Assembly (NCBI GenBank): GCA_033283385.1
Contig: JAWMQQ010000001.1
Coordinates: forward strand, 806,001 to 870,000
Reading direction: 5' to 3'
Length of the DNA stretch: 64,000 nucleotides
From: Mangrovimicrobium sp033283385
GTDB taxonomy: Bacteria; Pseudomonadota; Gammaproteobacteria; Pseudomonadales; Halieaceae
Below are positions 47,784 through 55,937 of this stretch, in pieces; position 1 is the stretch's first letter; the number at the start of each line of letters is the position of its first letter. The notes below the pieces were generated by a model. It was given only the letters and a program-made list of their open reading frames with translations, did not search any database and was not told where the DNA came from. The position numbers and the translations under genes were made by a program.

Positions 47784-48239
47784 ATGACCGAAATACTCAT
47801 TGTCTACCACACCCAGAGTGGCACCTGCGCCCGGCTGGCCCGCGCTGCCTGCGACGGCGCGCATCTCGAGGCGGGCGTGTCGGTGCGCTGCCTGCGCGCC
47901 TGGGATGCCGGCGTGCGGGACCTGGTCGCGGCGGACGGAGTGTTGCTGGTGGCGGCAGAAAATGCCGGCTACCTCGCCGGGGAGATGAAAGGGTTCATCG
48001 ATCGCACTTTCTACCCGGCAATCGACCGCGGCCTGACGCTGCCCTATGCACTGTTGCTCAGCGCCGGGAATGACGGCAGGAATGCGGCGGCCCAGGCGCA
48101 GCGTGTTCTCGGCGGCATCCCCATGGTGTGCGCCACCGAGCCGGTGATCTGCCGCGGGGAGTGGGGGCCTGCGCACGGCGAGCGCGCGCGCGAACTCGGG
48201 CAGGCGTTTGCCGCAGGCCTGGCGATGGGCATTTTCTGA
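47784..48239 (+). CDS. Flavodoxin-like NAD(P)H-dependent reductase-type protein
   Basis: 151 residues from ATG 47784. The N-terminus ILIVYHTQSGTCARLARAACDG is the phosphate-binding loop (T-x-T/S-G-x-T-like) of flavodoxin-fold proteins; LLVAAENAGYLAGEMKGFIDRTF matches the flavin-contact segment of WrbA/NQO-type enzymes, which usually have PxYN or similar there. Probably binds FMN; the redox partner is unknown. It is monocistronic, downstream of the DnaA-box region and upstream of a repeat cluster. Confidence 0.8.
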   Translation: MTEILIVYHTQSGTCARLARAACDGAHLEAGVSVRCLRAWDAGVRDLVAADGVLLVAAENAGYLAGEMKGFIDRTFYPAIDRGLTLPYALLLSAGNDGRNAAAQAQRVLGGIPMVCATEPVICRGEWGPAHGERARELGQAFAAGLAMGIF

Positions 48240-48242
48240 AGT

Positions 48243-48379
48243 CCCCGTAGGAGCCTGCTATGCAGGCGATCGCCTGCGTAGCAGGCTCCTACGGGGTTGG
48301 GCGGACCGCGACGATCGCCTGCGTAGCAGGCTCCTACGGGGGTTCGGGCGGATCGCGATCGCCTGCGCAGCGGGCGACC
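48243..48379. repeat. Cluster of palindromic repeats with a 54-bp near-perfect palindrome
   Basis: CCCCGTAGGAGCCTGCTATG to 48296 forms a palindrome of 54 bases with one mismatched pair; its core is GCAGGCGATCGCCTGC. A second arm GATCGCCTGCGTAGCAGGCT plus CCTACGGG follows at 48313-48339, and a degraded arm at 48356-48376. Located between the flavodoxin-like gene and the convergent hydroxylase gene. Confidence 0.85.
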
Positions 48380-48391
48380 GCGGGGGGCGGG

Positions 48392-49207
48392 TCAGGCGGT
48401 ATGCGCGCCGGTGGCGTTCGTGGTGGTGTCGGCCTGGGTACGCTTGTTCTTGCCCCAGCCCTCACCGGTGTCGTAGGTGCCGAACAGCCAGTCGTACAGC
48501 AGCGAGATCGTCGCGAAGTTGCCCGCGGTGAAGCGCGCGTGGTGTACGTGGTGCATGTTGGACATGTACTTGAGGTACTTGTAGGGGAAGCGGTCCACAT
48601 CCATGCGGTCGTGGTTGTGCTGGTTGATCTCGGAGAACGCGATCACGGTGATGATGATGGTCACCAGGTGGAAGGGGCCCATCAGCGCGCCCAGCACCGC
48701 GATGGAGATGCCGTACAGTCCCAGGCCGATGCAGGTCTCCAGCGGGTGCAGGTAGTTGGAGTCCATGCGGCAGGGGTTTTTCTGCTGGTGGTGTACCGCG
48801 TGAACCCACATCAGCGGTCCAGGGCCGAAGCCGCCGTCGTGGAAGACGAAGCGGTGCACCAGGTAATAGAAGAAATCGTAGAACATCAGGATGATGAACA
48901 TGTCCAGCAGCACTTTCCACCAGGGCTGGGGTTCCAGCGTCAGGCAGAAGGGCAGGATGAAAATAAATATCGACAGTTGGGTCAACAGGCCCCAGAACTT
49001 GCTGCGGTTCTGGATCGGGTTGTAGAAGCTCTTTTTCACCTGCTTTTCCGCGACTTCGCGGTTCAGCTCGCGCGTCTGCCGCATCGCCGGTACCAGCATC
49101 AGCGCCTTGCCCACCAGCAGGGGGATGGCCAGCGTTGCCACCAGGGCGTAGAAGGAGAGCAGCCACTCGCCGCGCTCGAAAATTGAAGAAACCATTGTCG
49201 TGTCCAT
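48392..49207 (-). CDS. Fatty acid hydroxylase/sterol desaturase-family membrane enzyme
   Basis: 271 residues. Three histidine boxes are visible: HRFVFH near residue 118, HAVHH (about 136-140), and HHVHH near residue 219, with HNHDRMD between; these bind the di-iron site of the FA_hydroxylase superfamily. Four to five membrane segments surround them. The substrate (sterol, fatty acyl, ether lipid) is not readable. The start ATG overlaps the stop TAA of the MarR gene by one base (TAATG), so both are made from the same mRNA. Confidence 0.9.
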   Translation of the reverse strand: MDTTMVSSIFERGEWLLSFYALVATLAIPLLVGKALMLVPAMRQTRELNREVAEKQVKKSFYNPIQNRSKFWGLLTQLSIFIFILPFCLTLEPQPWWKVLLDMFIILMFYDFFYYLVHRFVFHDGGFGPGPLMWVHAVHHQQKNPCRMDSNYLHPLETCIGLGLYGISIAVLGALMGPFHLVTIIITVIAFSEINQHNHDRMDVDRFPYKYLKYMSNMHHVHHARFTAGNFATISLLYDWLFGTYDTGEGWGKNKRTQADTTTNATGAHTA

Positions 49208-50283
49208 TACGATTTACCTCGGGTTAACGCCAGTAACTGCCTGGCGAGTGTGCGGGCGCCAACCGCGCCCAACTCTTCGATGAGCTCCGACGAGAGCTGC
49301 CGGATTTTCTCCGGCAGCACACTCGGCGGGGCGAATTCGTCCACTACCTGGAAATACAGCTGCGCCAGCGCCTCGTCGAGGAACTGGAAGTCGGGCGCCG
49401 CCAGGGCGCCGCGCAACGATGCTTCGAGCTCCCGCACGCTGGCCTCGGATTCCGTGACAACCTGCTCACCTGCGGGCGAAAGACGCAGCACGATCTGCCG
49501 CTTGTCCTCGGCATCGGCCTCGCGCACGACATAGCCCAGCGCCTCCAGTTCTGCCGACGTGACGGCCACCGCCTGCTTGCTGACGCCGAGCACGCTGCCG
49601 ATGTATTGCATGCGCCGGGGTTCCCGGCTGATCAGGCCGAGAACCTGGCCGAAGCTGGGTTTCAGCCCCTGGAAGCCTTTGGCCTGTATCGAAGCTGCCA
49701 GCCGGGTGCGGAAGTAGTGGCTCAGCGCCGGCAGCAGCAGGTTGAGGCGGGCGGGGCGGTCGCTGTCGCCGTCCAGCCGGTTCTCGATGGCCGCGTAGCT
49801 GGGCAGCTCGACCTTGAGCACGCCGCACAGCTTTTCCAGCAGGCGGCCGAGCTGGTCCAGGCGCTCCTGGCCCAGCGTTTCGGCGAACTCCCGGTGCAAC
49901 TCGTTGGTGATATCGATACCGTCGCGCAGCAGCTGCATGCCATGCCCGGTGAGACTGACCACGCTGGAACGGCTGTCGGTCGCGCTCTTGCGCCGCTCGA
50001 TCAGGCCCTGCGCCTGCAATTCCCGCAGGGTGTTGCTGCAGGCCTGCTTGCTGATGCCCAGTCGCGCCGCCAGTTCGCCCGGCGAGTGGTCGCGCTCGGC
50101 GAGCAGCGAGAAAAAGCCCTCGTAGGCGAGGCTCAGCTTGCGGTAGCGGTTGCCGCTGCTGCGCTCAAGCGTCTGCAGCGAGCGCTTTTGCAGGTAGTGG
50201 GTCACCAGCATCGCGTGCGTGACGAGGCCTGGTCCTTCAGTGAACCGGCGCGGGTCGATGTGGATGTCGGGTGATGCGTCCAT
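49207..50283 (-). CDS. Double-MarR transcriptional regulator
   Basis: 358 residues from ATG 50283. Two MarR-type domains in tandem: HTH 1 near residues 70-95 (SPGELAARLGISKQACSNTLRELQAQGLI) with wing ATDSRSSVVSLT, and HTH 2 near 225-255 (RRMQYIGSVLGVSKQAVAVTSAELEALGYVVRE) with wing AEDKRQIVLRLS. Most MarR proteins are single and act as dimers; the fused form resembles a monomeric version. A 38-bp palindrome overlaps the promoter, consistent with autoregulation. The next gene (hydroxylase) starts inside its stop codon. Confidence 0.88.
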   Translation of the reverse strand: MDASPDIHIDPRRFTEGPGLVTHAMLVTHYLQKRSLQTLERSSGNRYRKLSLAYEGFFSLLAERDHSPGELAARLGISKQACSNTLRELQAQGLIERRKSATDSRSSVVSLTGHGMQLLRDGIDITNELHREFAETLGQERLDQLGRLLEKLCGVLKVELPSYAAIENRLDGDSDRPARLNLLLPALSHYFRTRLAASIQAKGFQGLKPSFGQVLGLISREPRRMQYIGSVLGVSKQAVAVTSAELEALGYVVREADAEDKRQIVLRLSPAGEQVVTESEASVRELEASLRGALAAPDFQFLDEALAQLYFQVVDEFAPPSVLPEKIRQLSSELIEELGAVGARTLARQLLALTRGKS

Positions 50284-50292
50284 GGTGCAAAT

Positions 50293-50330
50293 GTACACAA
50301 GTATTGACGTAACAGTCAATCATTGTGTAC
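50293..50330 (-). promoter_or_regulatory. 38-bp palindrome, probable operator of the double-MarR gene
   Basis: Two 16-base arms, GTACACAAGTATTGAC and GTCAATCATTGTGTAC, match at 14 of 16 pairs around a 6-base centre. It begins 9 bases upstream of the MarR start. The arms include TTGACT on the minus strand, a possible -35 box, so binding would block the promoter. Confidence 0.75.
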
Positions 50331-50405
50331 TAAAACCATGGTCCAGCTCACACAATGCCTGCGCCGGCAGGTATTTTGATCGCTATCTATCTGATTTATA
50401 TAGGG

Positions 50406-51296
50406 TTACTTCGGTATTTCCGGATCGGCATGGGCCAGGGTGGCGTCGATGAAGGCGCGGGCGGCGCGGGACAGGCTGCGACTGCGGTGGTAAACCAGCC
50501 CCAGGGTGCGTTGCATGGTGACGTCGGGCAACTCGATCACCGCCAGCGAGGCGTCGCGCATGCTGCGCGGCAGGATGGTCCAGCCCAGGCCGACCGAGGC
50601 CATCATGCGGATGGTTTCGAGGTAGTTGGTGGCGAGGGTGACCTTGAGTTCCAGTTCCCGCGCGTCGAACAGGCGTTTGATGATCTGGCCGGTATAGGTG
50701 TTGAGGCCTGGCAGGATGGCGGGCAGGTGGCTCAGCGCGTCGAGGTCGGGGGGGGTATTGGCGGCGAACAGCTCGTGGTCCCGGGCGATCATCACCTCCA
50801 GCGGGTCGTGCCAGACGGGGACGGTGATCACGCTGCCCTCCGCGTTGGGCGCCAGTGTCACCACCGCGAGTTCCGCCTTGCCGTGCTGGATCAGCTCGTA
50901 GGCCTGCTCCGAATCCATGAAGTCGATATCGATGTGCACGGCGGGACAGGCGCGGCTGAAGGCGCTCAATACCGGCGGCAGGCGGTGCAGGCCGATGTGG
51001 TGGCTGGTGGCCAGGCGCAGGCTGCCGCCGACGCCGCCGGCGAGGTCGCGCACCGACTGTGCCGCCGCCAGCAGTTCCTGTTCCACCGACTTGGCGTGGG
51101 GCAGCAGGGCGAGACCCGCCTCGGTGAGGTTGACGGTGCGCCCGATGCGGTCGAACAGTTTGCTCTCCAGTTCCTCCTCCAGCAGGGCCACGCGCTTGCT
51201 CACGGCTGGCTGGGTGATGTGCAACTGCTCCGCGGCCTGGGAGAACGAGCCGCTCTCGGCCACCAGCAGGAAGGCCTGGAGATTCTGCAGGTCCAT
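50406..51296 (-). CDS. LysR-family regulator divergent from leuC
   Basis: 296 residues. N-terminal helix-turn-helix: NLQAFLLVAESGSFSQAAEQLHITQPAVSKRVALLEEEL. The C-terminal PBP-like sensor domain (GSLRLATSHHIGLHRLPPVLSAF; IRMMASVGLGWTILP) is standard. The family usually controls the divergent gene, here leuC, 110 bases away, so it probably responds to a leucine-pathway intermediate. Inducer inferred only. Confidence 0.92.
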   Translation of the reverse strand: MDLQNLQAFLLVAESGSFSQAAEQLHITQPAVSKRVALLEEELESKLFDRIGRTVNLTEAGLALLPHAKSVEQELLAAAQSVRDLAGGVGGSLRLATSHHIGLHRLPPVLSAFSRACPAVHIDIDFMDSEQAYELIQHGKAELAVVTLAPNAEGSVITVPVWHDPLEVMIARDHELFAANTPPDLDALSHLPAILPGLNTYTGQIIKRLFDARELELKVTLATNYLETIRMMASVGLGWTILPRSMRDASLAVIELPDVTMQRTLGLVYHRSRSLSRAARAFIDATLAHADPEIPK

Positions 51297-51306
51297 TATC
51301 TATTCC

Positions 51307-51335
51307 TATTATTCATCCATAAGATAAAAATAATA
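51307..51335. promoter_or_regulatory. Inverted repeat in the LysR-leuC intergenic region
   Basis: TATTATT (51307-51313) and AATAATA (51329-51335) form an inverted repeat with 15 bases between, just upstream of the LysR start and about 70 bases before leuC. AT-rich and positioned as LysR sites usually are. Confidence 0.45.
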
Positions 51336-51406
51336 AATTTGAGTAATTGAGATAGCAAGCCCATAATCCGCGGCTCGAACAGTATCCATGCGAAGCGAGG
51401 TGTCCC

Positions 51407-52825
51407 ATGGCCGGGCAGACCCTGTACGACAAATTGTGGAACAACCACCTGGTGGAGGCGCGCGACGACGGCAGCGCGCTCATCTATATAGACCTGCAAC
51501 TGATTCACGAGGTGACCTCGCCGCAGGCCTTCGAGGGTCTGCGCATCGCCGGCCGCAAGCCCTGGCGCCGCGACGCCAACCTCGCCGTGCCGGACCACAA
51601 TATCTCCACCGATCGCGAGGAGCGCGCCGGCGGTGTGGCGGCCATTGCCGACCCGGTGTCGCGCCTGCAGGTGCAGACCCTGGACGAGAACTGCGATGAC
51701 TTCGATATCGTCAAGTTCGACATGAACGACGTGCGCCAGGGCATCGTCCACGTCATCGGGCCGGAGCAGGGCGCGACCCTGCCGGGCATGACCGTGGTCT
51801 GCGGCGACTCCCACACCTCGACCCACGGCGCGCTGGGCGCCCTGGCCCACGGTATCGGCACCTCAGAGGTGGAGCACGTGCTGGCCACCCAGACCCTGAT
51901 CCAGAAGAAGATGAAGAACATGCTGGTGCGCATCGACGGCCAGCTGCAGCCCGGTGTCACCGCCAAGGATGTCGCCCTCGCGGTCATCGGCAGGATCGGC
52001 ACCGCCGGCGGCACCGGCTACGCCATGGAATTCGGCGGCCAGGTGGTGCGCGACATGAGCATGGAAGGGCGCATGACCCTGTGCAACATGTCCATCGAGG
52101 CGGGCGCCCGCGCCGGCATGGTGGCGGTTGACGGCACCACCATCGAATACGTGAAAGGGCGCCCCTTCGCGCCGCGCGCCGAATTGTGGGATGCCGCGGT
52201 CAGCGCCTGGGGCGAATTGCACTCGGACGACGACGCCGTGTTCGACGCGGTCGTGGAACTGGCGGGCGAGGACATCAAGCCGCAGGTCACCTGGGGTACT
52301 TCACCCGAGATGGTATTGCCTGTCGACGGCATCGTGCCCGACCCGGCCACGATAGAAGACGCCACCCGCCGCGCCGCGGTCACCCGCGCGCTGGAATACA
52401 TGGGTCTCGAAGCCGGTACCCGCATTACCGACATCCGCCCGGACCGCGTGTTCATCGGCTCCTGCACCAACTCGCGCATCGAGGACCTGCGCGCCGCCGC
52501 GGCGGTGGTCAAGGGCCGCAAGGTGGCGGACAGTGTCAAGCAGGCGATGGTGGTGCCCGGTTCCGGCAAGGTGAAGCAGCAGGCCGAGGCCGAGGGGCTG
52601 GATCGCATCTTTATAGAAGCGGGACTGGAGTGGCGCGAGCCCGGCTGCTCGATGTGCCTGGCGATGAACGCCGACAAGCTCGGCGCCGGCGAGCACTGCG
52701 CCTCGACCTCGAACCGCAACTTCGAGGGTCGCCAGGGCTTTGGCGGGCGCACCCACCTGGTCAGCCCGGCGATGGCGGCGGCCGCCGCGGTGGCCGGTCA
52801 TTTCGTCGACGTGCGCGACTGGTAG
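51407..52825 (+). CDS. leuC: 3-isopropylmalate dehydratase large subunit
   Basis: 472 residues. Aconitase-family motifs: HNISTDRE region, CGDSHTSTHGALGALAHGIGTSEVEHVLATQ, IGSCTNSRIEDLRAAA near residue 352 and GCSMCLAMN near 413, which hold the [4Fe-4S] cysteine ligands. With LeuD it isomerises 2-isopropylmalate to 3-isopropylmalate in leucine synthesis. leuD follows after 9 bases. Confidence 0.97.
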   Translation: MAGQTLYDKLWNNHLVEARDDGSALIYIDLQLIHEVTSPQAFEGLRIAGRKPWRRDANLAVPDHNISTDREERAGGVAAIADPVSRLQVQTLDENCDDFDIVKFDMNDVRQGIVHVIGPEQGATLPGMTVVCGDSHTSTHGALGALAHGIGTSEVEHVLATQTLIQKKMKNMLVRIDGQLQPGVTAKDVALAVIGRIGTAGGTGYAMEFGGQVVRDMSMEGRMTLCNMSIEAGARAGMVAVDGTTIEYVKGRPFAPRAELWDAAVSAWGELHSDDDAVFDAVVELAGEDIKPQVTWGTSPEMVLPVDGIVPDPATIEDATRRAAVTRALEYMGLEAGTRITDIRPDRVFIGSCTNSRIEDLRAAAAVVKGRKVADSVKQAMVVPGSGKVKQQAEAEGLDRIFIEAGLEWREPGCSMCLAMNADKLGAGEHCASTSNRNFEGRQGFGGRTHLVSPAMAAAAAVAGHFVDVRDW

Positions 52826-52834
52826 GAGGTATAA

Positions 52835-53482
52835 ATGAAAGCATTCACTGTAGAGACCGGCCTCGTGGCGCCCATGGACCGCGCCAACGTCGACACGGAC
52901 CTGATCATTCCCAAGCAGTTCCTCAAGTCGATCAAGCGCACCGGCTTCGGCCCCAACCTGTTCGACGAGCTGCGCTATCTCGACGAGGGCCAGCCCGGGC
53001 AGGACTGCAGCCAGCGGCCGGTGAACCCGGATTTCCCGCTGAATTTCCCGCGCTACGCCGGCGCATCCATCCTGCTGGCGCGCGAGAACTTCGGCTGCGG
53101 CTCCAGCCGCGAGCACGCCCCCTGGGCGCTGGAAGATTACGGCTTCCGCTGCATCATCGCGCCGAGCTTCGCGGATATCTTCTATAACAACTGCTTCAAG
53201 AACGGCGTGTTGCCGATCGAACTGGACGCGGCGATCGTGGCGCGGCTGTTCGACGAGATGTACGCGGCCGAGGGTTACCAGCTCACCGTGGACCTGCAGC
53301 GGCAGGTGGTGGTGACACCCTCCGGCGAAGAGCTGGCCTTCGAGGTGGACGCCTTCCGCCGCCACTGCCTGCTGGAGGGCCTGGACGATATCGGCCTGAC
53401 CCTGCAGCGCGAGGACGCGATCCGGAGCTTCGAGGCCAAGTGGCGCGAGAAATCCCCCTGGCTTTTCGGCGCGATTTCGTAG
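52835..53482 (+). CDS. leuD: 3-isopropylmalate dehydratase small subunit
   Basis: 215 residues, GGAGG-type ribosome site (AGGAGGTATAA). Motifs NVDTDLIIPKQFLKSI, LLARENFGCGSSREHAPWALEDYGF and FADIFYNNCFKNGVLPI are those of LeuD. It forms the active isomerase with LeuC. The TAG stop codon lies inside a palindromic repeat (GTAGGAG begins at 53479), so the gene end was either made or shortened by that element. Confidence 0.97.
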   Translation: MKAFTVETGLVAPMDRANVDTDLIIPKQFLKSIKRTGFGPNLFDELRYLDEGQPGQDCSQRPVNPDFPLNFPRYAGASILLARENFGCGSSREHAPWALEDYGFRCIIAPSFADIFYNNCFKNGVLPIELDAAIVARLFDEMYAAEGYQLTVDLQRQVVVTPSGEELAFEVDAFRRHCLLEGLDDIGLTLQREDAIRSFEAKWREKSPWLFGAIS

Positions 53483-53524
53483 GAGTCTGCTACGCAGGCG
53501 ATCGCCTGCGTAGCAGGCTCCTAC
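53479..53524. repeat. 46-bp palindromic repeat overlapping the leuD stop
   Basis: GTAGGAGTCTGCTACGCAGG and its complement to 53524, one mismatched pair, with core GCAGGCGATCGCCTGC. Same family as 48243. It starts one base before the leuD TAG and ends 24 bases before leuB, so a hairpin in the leuCDB mRNA is expected. Confidence 0.85.
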
Positions 53525-53548
53525 AACAAAATTGGAAAAGGTAGGTAG

Positions 53549-54628
53549 ATGAACAAGAAAATCCTGATTCTCCCGGGCGACGGTATCGGCCCGGAAATCG
53601 TCACCGAGGCGGTCAAGGTGCTGGAAGCCGTGGATTCACGCTTCGGCCTGGGCCTCCAGCTCGAGTACGGCCTGCTCGGCGGCGCCGCGCTCGATGAGCA
53701 CGGCGAGCCCTGCCCGCAGGTTACCCTGGACCAGGCACGCGCGGCCGAGGCCATCCTGCTGGGCGCCGTGGGCGGCCCGAAGTGGGATAATGTCGAACGC
53801 CAGCTGCGCCCGGAGCGCGGCCTGCTGAAGATCCGCTCGGAGCTGCAGCTGTTCGGCAACCTGCGCCCGGCGCTGCTCTACCCGCAGCTCGCGGCGGCCT
53901 CCAGCCTGAAGCCGGAAATCGTCGCCGGCCTCGATATCCTGATCGTGCGCGAGCTCACCGGCGGTATCTACTTCGGCGAGCCGCGCGGTATCCGCACGCT
54001 GGAGAACGGCGAGCGCGAGGGCTACAACACCTATAAATACAGCGAATCCGAGGTGCGCCGCATCGGCCGCCTGGCCTTCGAGCTGGCACGCAAGCGCGAT
54101 TCGCGCGTGTGCAGCGTGGACAAGTCCAACGTGCTGGAGGCCACCGTGCTCTGGCGCGAGGTGATGGAGGAGGTGGCGAAGGACTACCCGGACGTGCAGC
54201 TCTCCCACATGTACGTGGACAACGCCGCCATGCAGCTGGTGATGCGGCCCAAGCAGTTCGACGTGATCGTCACCGGCAACATGTTTGGCGACATCCTGTC
54301 CGACGAGGCGGCCATGCTCACCGGTTCCATCGGCATGCTGCCCTCGGCCTCGCTGGATCGGGACGGTCGCGGCATGTACGAGCCCTGCCACGGCAGCGCG
54401 CCGGATATCGCGGGGCAGGGCAAGGCCAATCCGCTGGCGACGATTCTCTCGGTCGCCATGATGTTGCGCTACACGCTGGCAGCGCCCGAGGCCGCCGAGG
54501 CCATCGAGGCGGCGGTGAGTACGGTACTCGACCAGGGCCTGCGCACCGCGGACATCCACAGCGAGGGCATGCAGATGGTGGGGACAGCGGAAATGGGAGC
54601 GGCAGTGGTCGCCGCGCTGCCCGCGTAA
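53549..54628 (+). CDS. leuB: 3-isopropylmalate dehydrogenase
   Basis: 359 residues. Motifs: ILILPGDGIGPEIVTEAVKVL at the start, RELTGGIYFGEPRG, DKSNVLEATVLWREV, MYVDNAAMQLV, GNMFGDILSDEAAMLTGSIGMLPSASL, EPCHGSAPDIAGQGKANP (NAD site). It oxidises and decarboxylates 3-isopropylmalate, third step of leucine synthesis. It follows leuD after the repeat. Confidence 0.98.
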   Translation: MNKKILILPGDGIGPEIVTEAVKVLEAVDSRFGLGLQLEYGLLGGAALDEHGEPCPQVTLDQARAAEAILLGAVGGPKWDNVERQLRPERGLLKIRSELQLFGNLRPALLYPQLAAASSLKPEIVAGLDILIVRELTGGIYFGEPRGIRTLENGEREGYNTYKYSESEVRRIGRLAFELARKRDSRVCSVDKSNVLEATVLWREVMEEVAKDYPDVQLSHMYVDNAAMQLVMRPKQFDVIVTGNMFGDILSDEAAMLTGSIGMLPSASLDRDGRGMYEPCHGSAPDIAGQGKANPLATILSVAMMLRYTLAAPEAAEAIEAAVSTVLDQGLRTADIHSEGMQMVGTAEMGAAVVAALPA

Positions 54629-54681
54629 ACGCAGCGAAAGACCCCGACACACGAATTCAGGAATTACGGAGGTTTACAAGT

Positions 54682-55707
54682 ATGAGCAAGGAATATGACG
54701 TGGCCGTCGTCGGCGCCACCGGCGCAGTGGGCGAGGTAATGATCGAGATACTGGAGCAGCGGAACTTCCCGGTGCGCAACCTGTACCTGCTGGCGTCCAG
54801 CCGTTCGGCGGGCAAGAGCCTTAAATTCAGGGGCAAGTCGATCACCGTGACCGACCTCGCCGAGTTCGACTTCAGCAAGGTGCAGATCGGCCTGTTCTCC
54901 GCCGGAGGCAGTATCTCCGAGGAGTATGCGCCGAAAGCCGCGGCGGCCGGTTGCGTGGTGATCGACAACACCTCGCACTTTCGCCGCGAGGCGGATATCC
55001 CGCTGGTGGTGCCCGAGGTCAACCCGGATGCGATCGCCGGCTACACCACGCGCAATATCATCGCCAACCCCAACTGCTCCACCATCCAGATGCTGGTGGC
55101 GCTGAAGCCGATCTACGACGCGGTGGGCATCGAGCGCATCAACGTGGCCACCTACCAGGCGGTATCCGGTACCGGTAAGGAGGCCATCGAGGAACTGGCG
55201 GGCCAGACCGCGCGCCTGCTCAACGGCCAGTCCGTCGAGTGCGAGGTGTACCCCAAGCAGATCGCCTTCAACGCGCTGCCGCACATCGATACCTTCCAGG
55301 AAAACGGCTACACCCGCGAAGAAATGAAGATGGTCTGGGAAACCCAGAAAATCTTCGGCGACGAGTCGATCCAGGTAAACCCGACCTGTGTGCGCATCCC
55401 GGTGTTCTTCGGCCACTCCGAGGCCGTGCACATCGAGACCCGGGACAAGATCACCGCGGAGAAAGCGCGCGAGCTGCTCTCCCAGGCGCCGGGCGTGACC
55501 GTGCTGGACGAGCGTGCCGACGGCGGCTACCCGACCCCGGTGACCGAGGGCGCCGGCGAGGACGCGGTTTTCGTCGGTCGCATCCGCGAGGACATCTCAC
55601 ATCCGCGCGGTCTGGACCTGTGGGTGGTCTCGGATAATGTGCGCAAGGGAGCGGCCCTGAACAGCGTTCAGATCGCGGAAAAACTGATCGAGAACTTTCT
55701 TCAGTAA
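54682..55707 (+). CDS. asd: Aspartate-semialdehyde dehydrogenase
   Basis: 341 residues from ATG 54682 with ACGGAGG upstream; a longer open frame from 54109 belongs to leuB shadow sequence. NADP-loop VAVVGATGAVGEVM, active Cys132 in NPNCSTIQ, HIDTFQENGYTREEMKMVWET, ISHPRGLDLWVVSDNVRKGAALNSVQIAE. It makes aspartate semialdehyde for Lys, Thr, Met and diaminopimelate. Close spacing (53 bases) with leuB suggests shared transcription, as in Pseudomonas. Confidence 0.96.
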   Translation: MSKEYDVAVVGATGAVGEVMIEILEQRNFPVRNLYLLASSRSAGKSLKFRGKSITVTDLAEFDFSKVQIGLFSAGGSISEEYAPKAAAAGCVVIDNTSHFRREADIPLVVPEVNPDAIAGYTTRNIIANPNCSTIQMLVALKPIYDAVGIERINVATYQAVSGTGKEAIEELAGQTARLLNGQSVECEVYPKQIAFNALPHIDTFQENGYTREEMKMVWETQKIFGDESIQVNPTCVRIPVFFGHSEAVHIETRDKITAEKARELLSQAPGVTVLDERADGGYPTPVTEGAGEDAVFVGRIREDISHPRGLDLWVVSDNVRKGAALNSVQIAEKLIENFLQ

Positions 55708-55937
55708 AGTCGAGAAAACACAATAACTTGCCTTGAACTATGCCTTTGGTTCACAGATACTTGAGCCGTCATTGGGTCTGTAAATGGTGTGCCAGGGGCA
55801 TTAAACACTAGGGTTGTTTACGCCATCTGGAGGCTCATCGGGGCAAGAAAATGAGCGCGCCAGCACTTGCAGATCCAGTTTGGGACCGGGCCATAGGGGG
55901 GCCGGTTGGGGATTATGCAGGGAGTAAATAATAAGGC

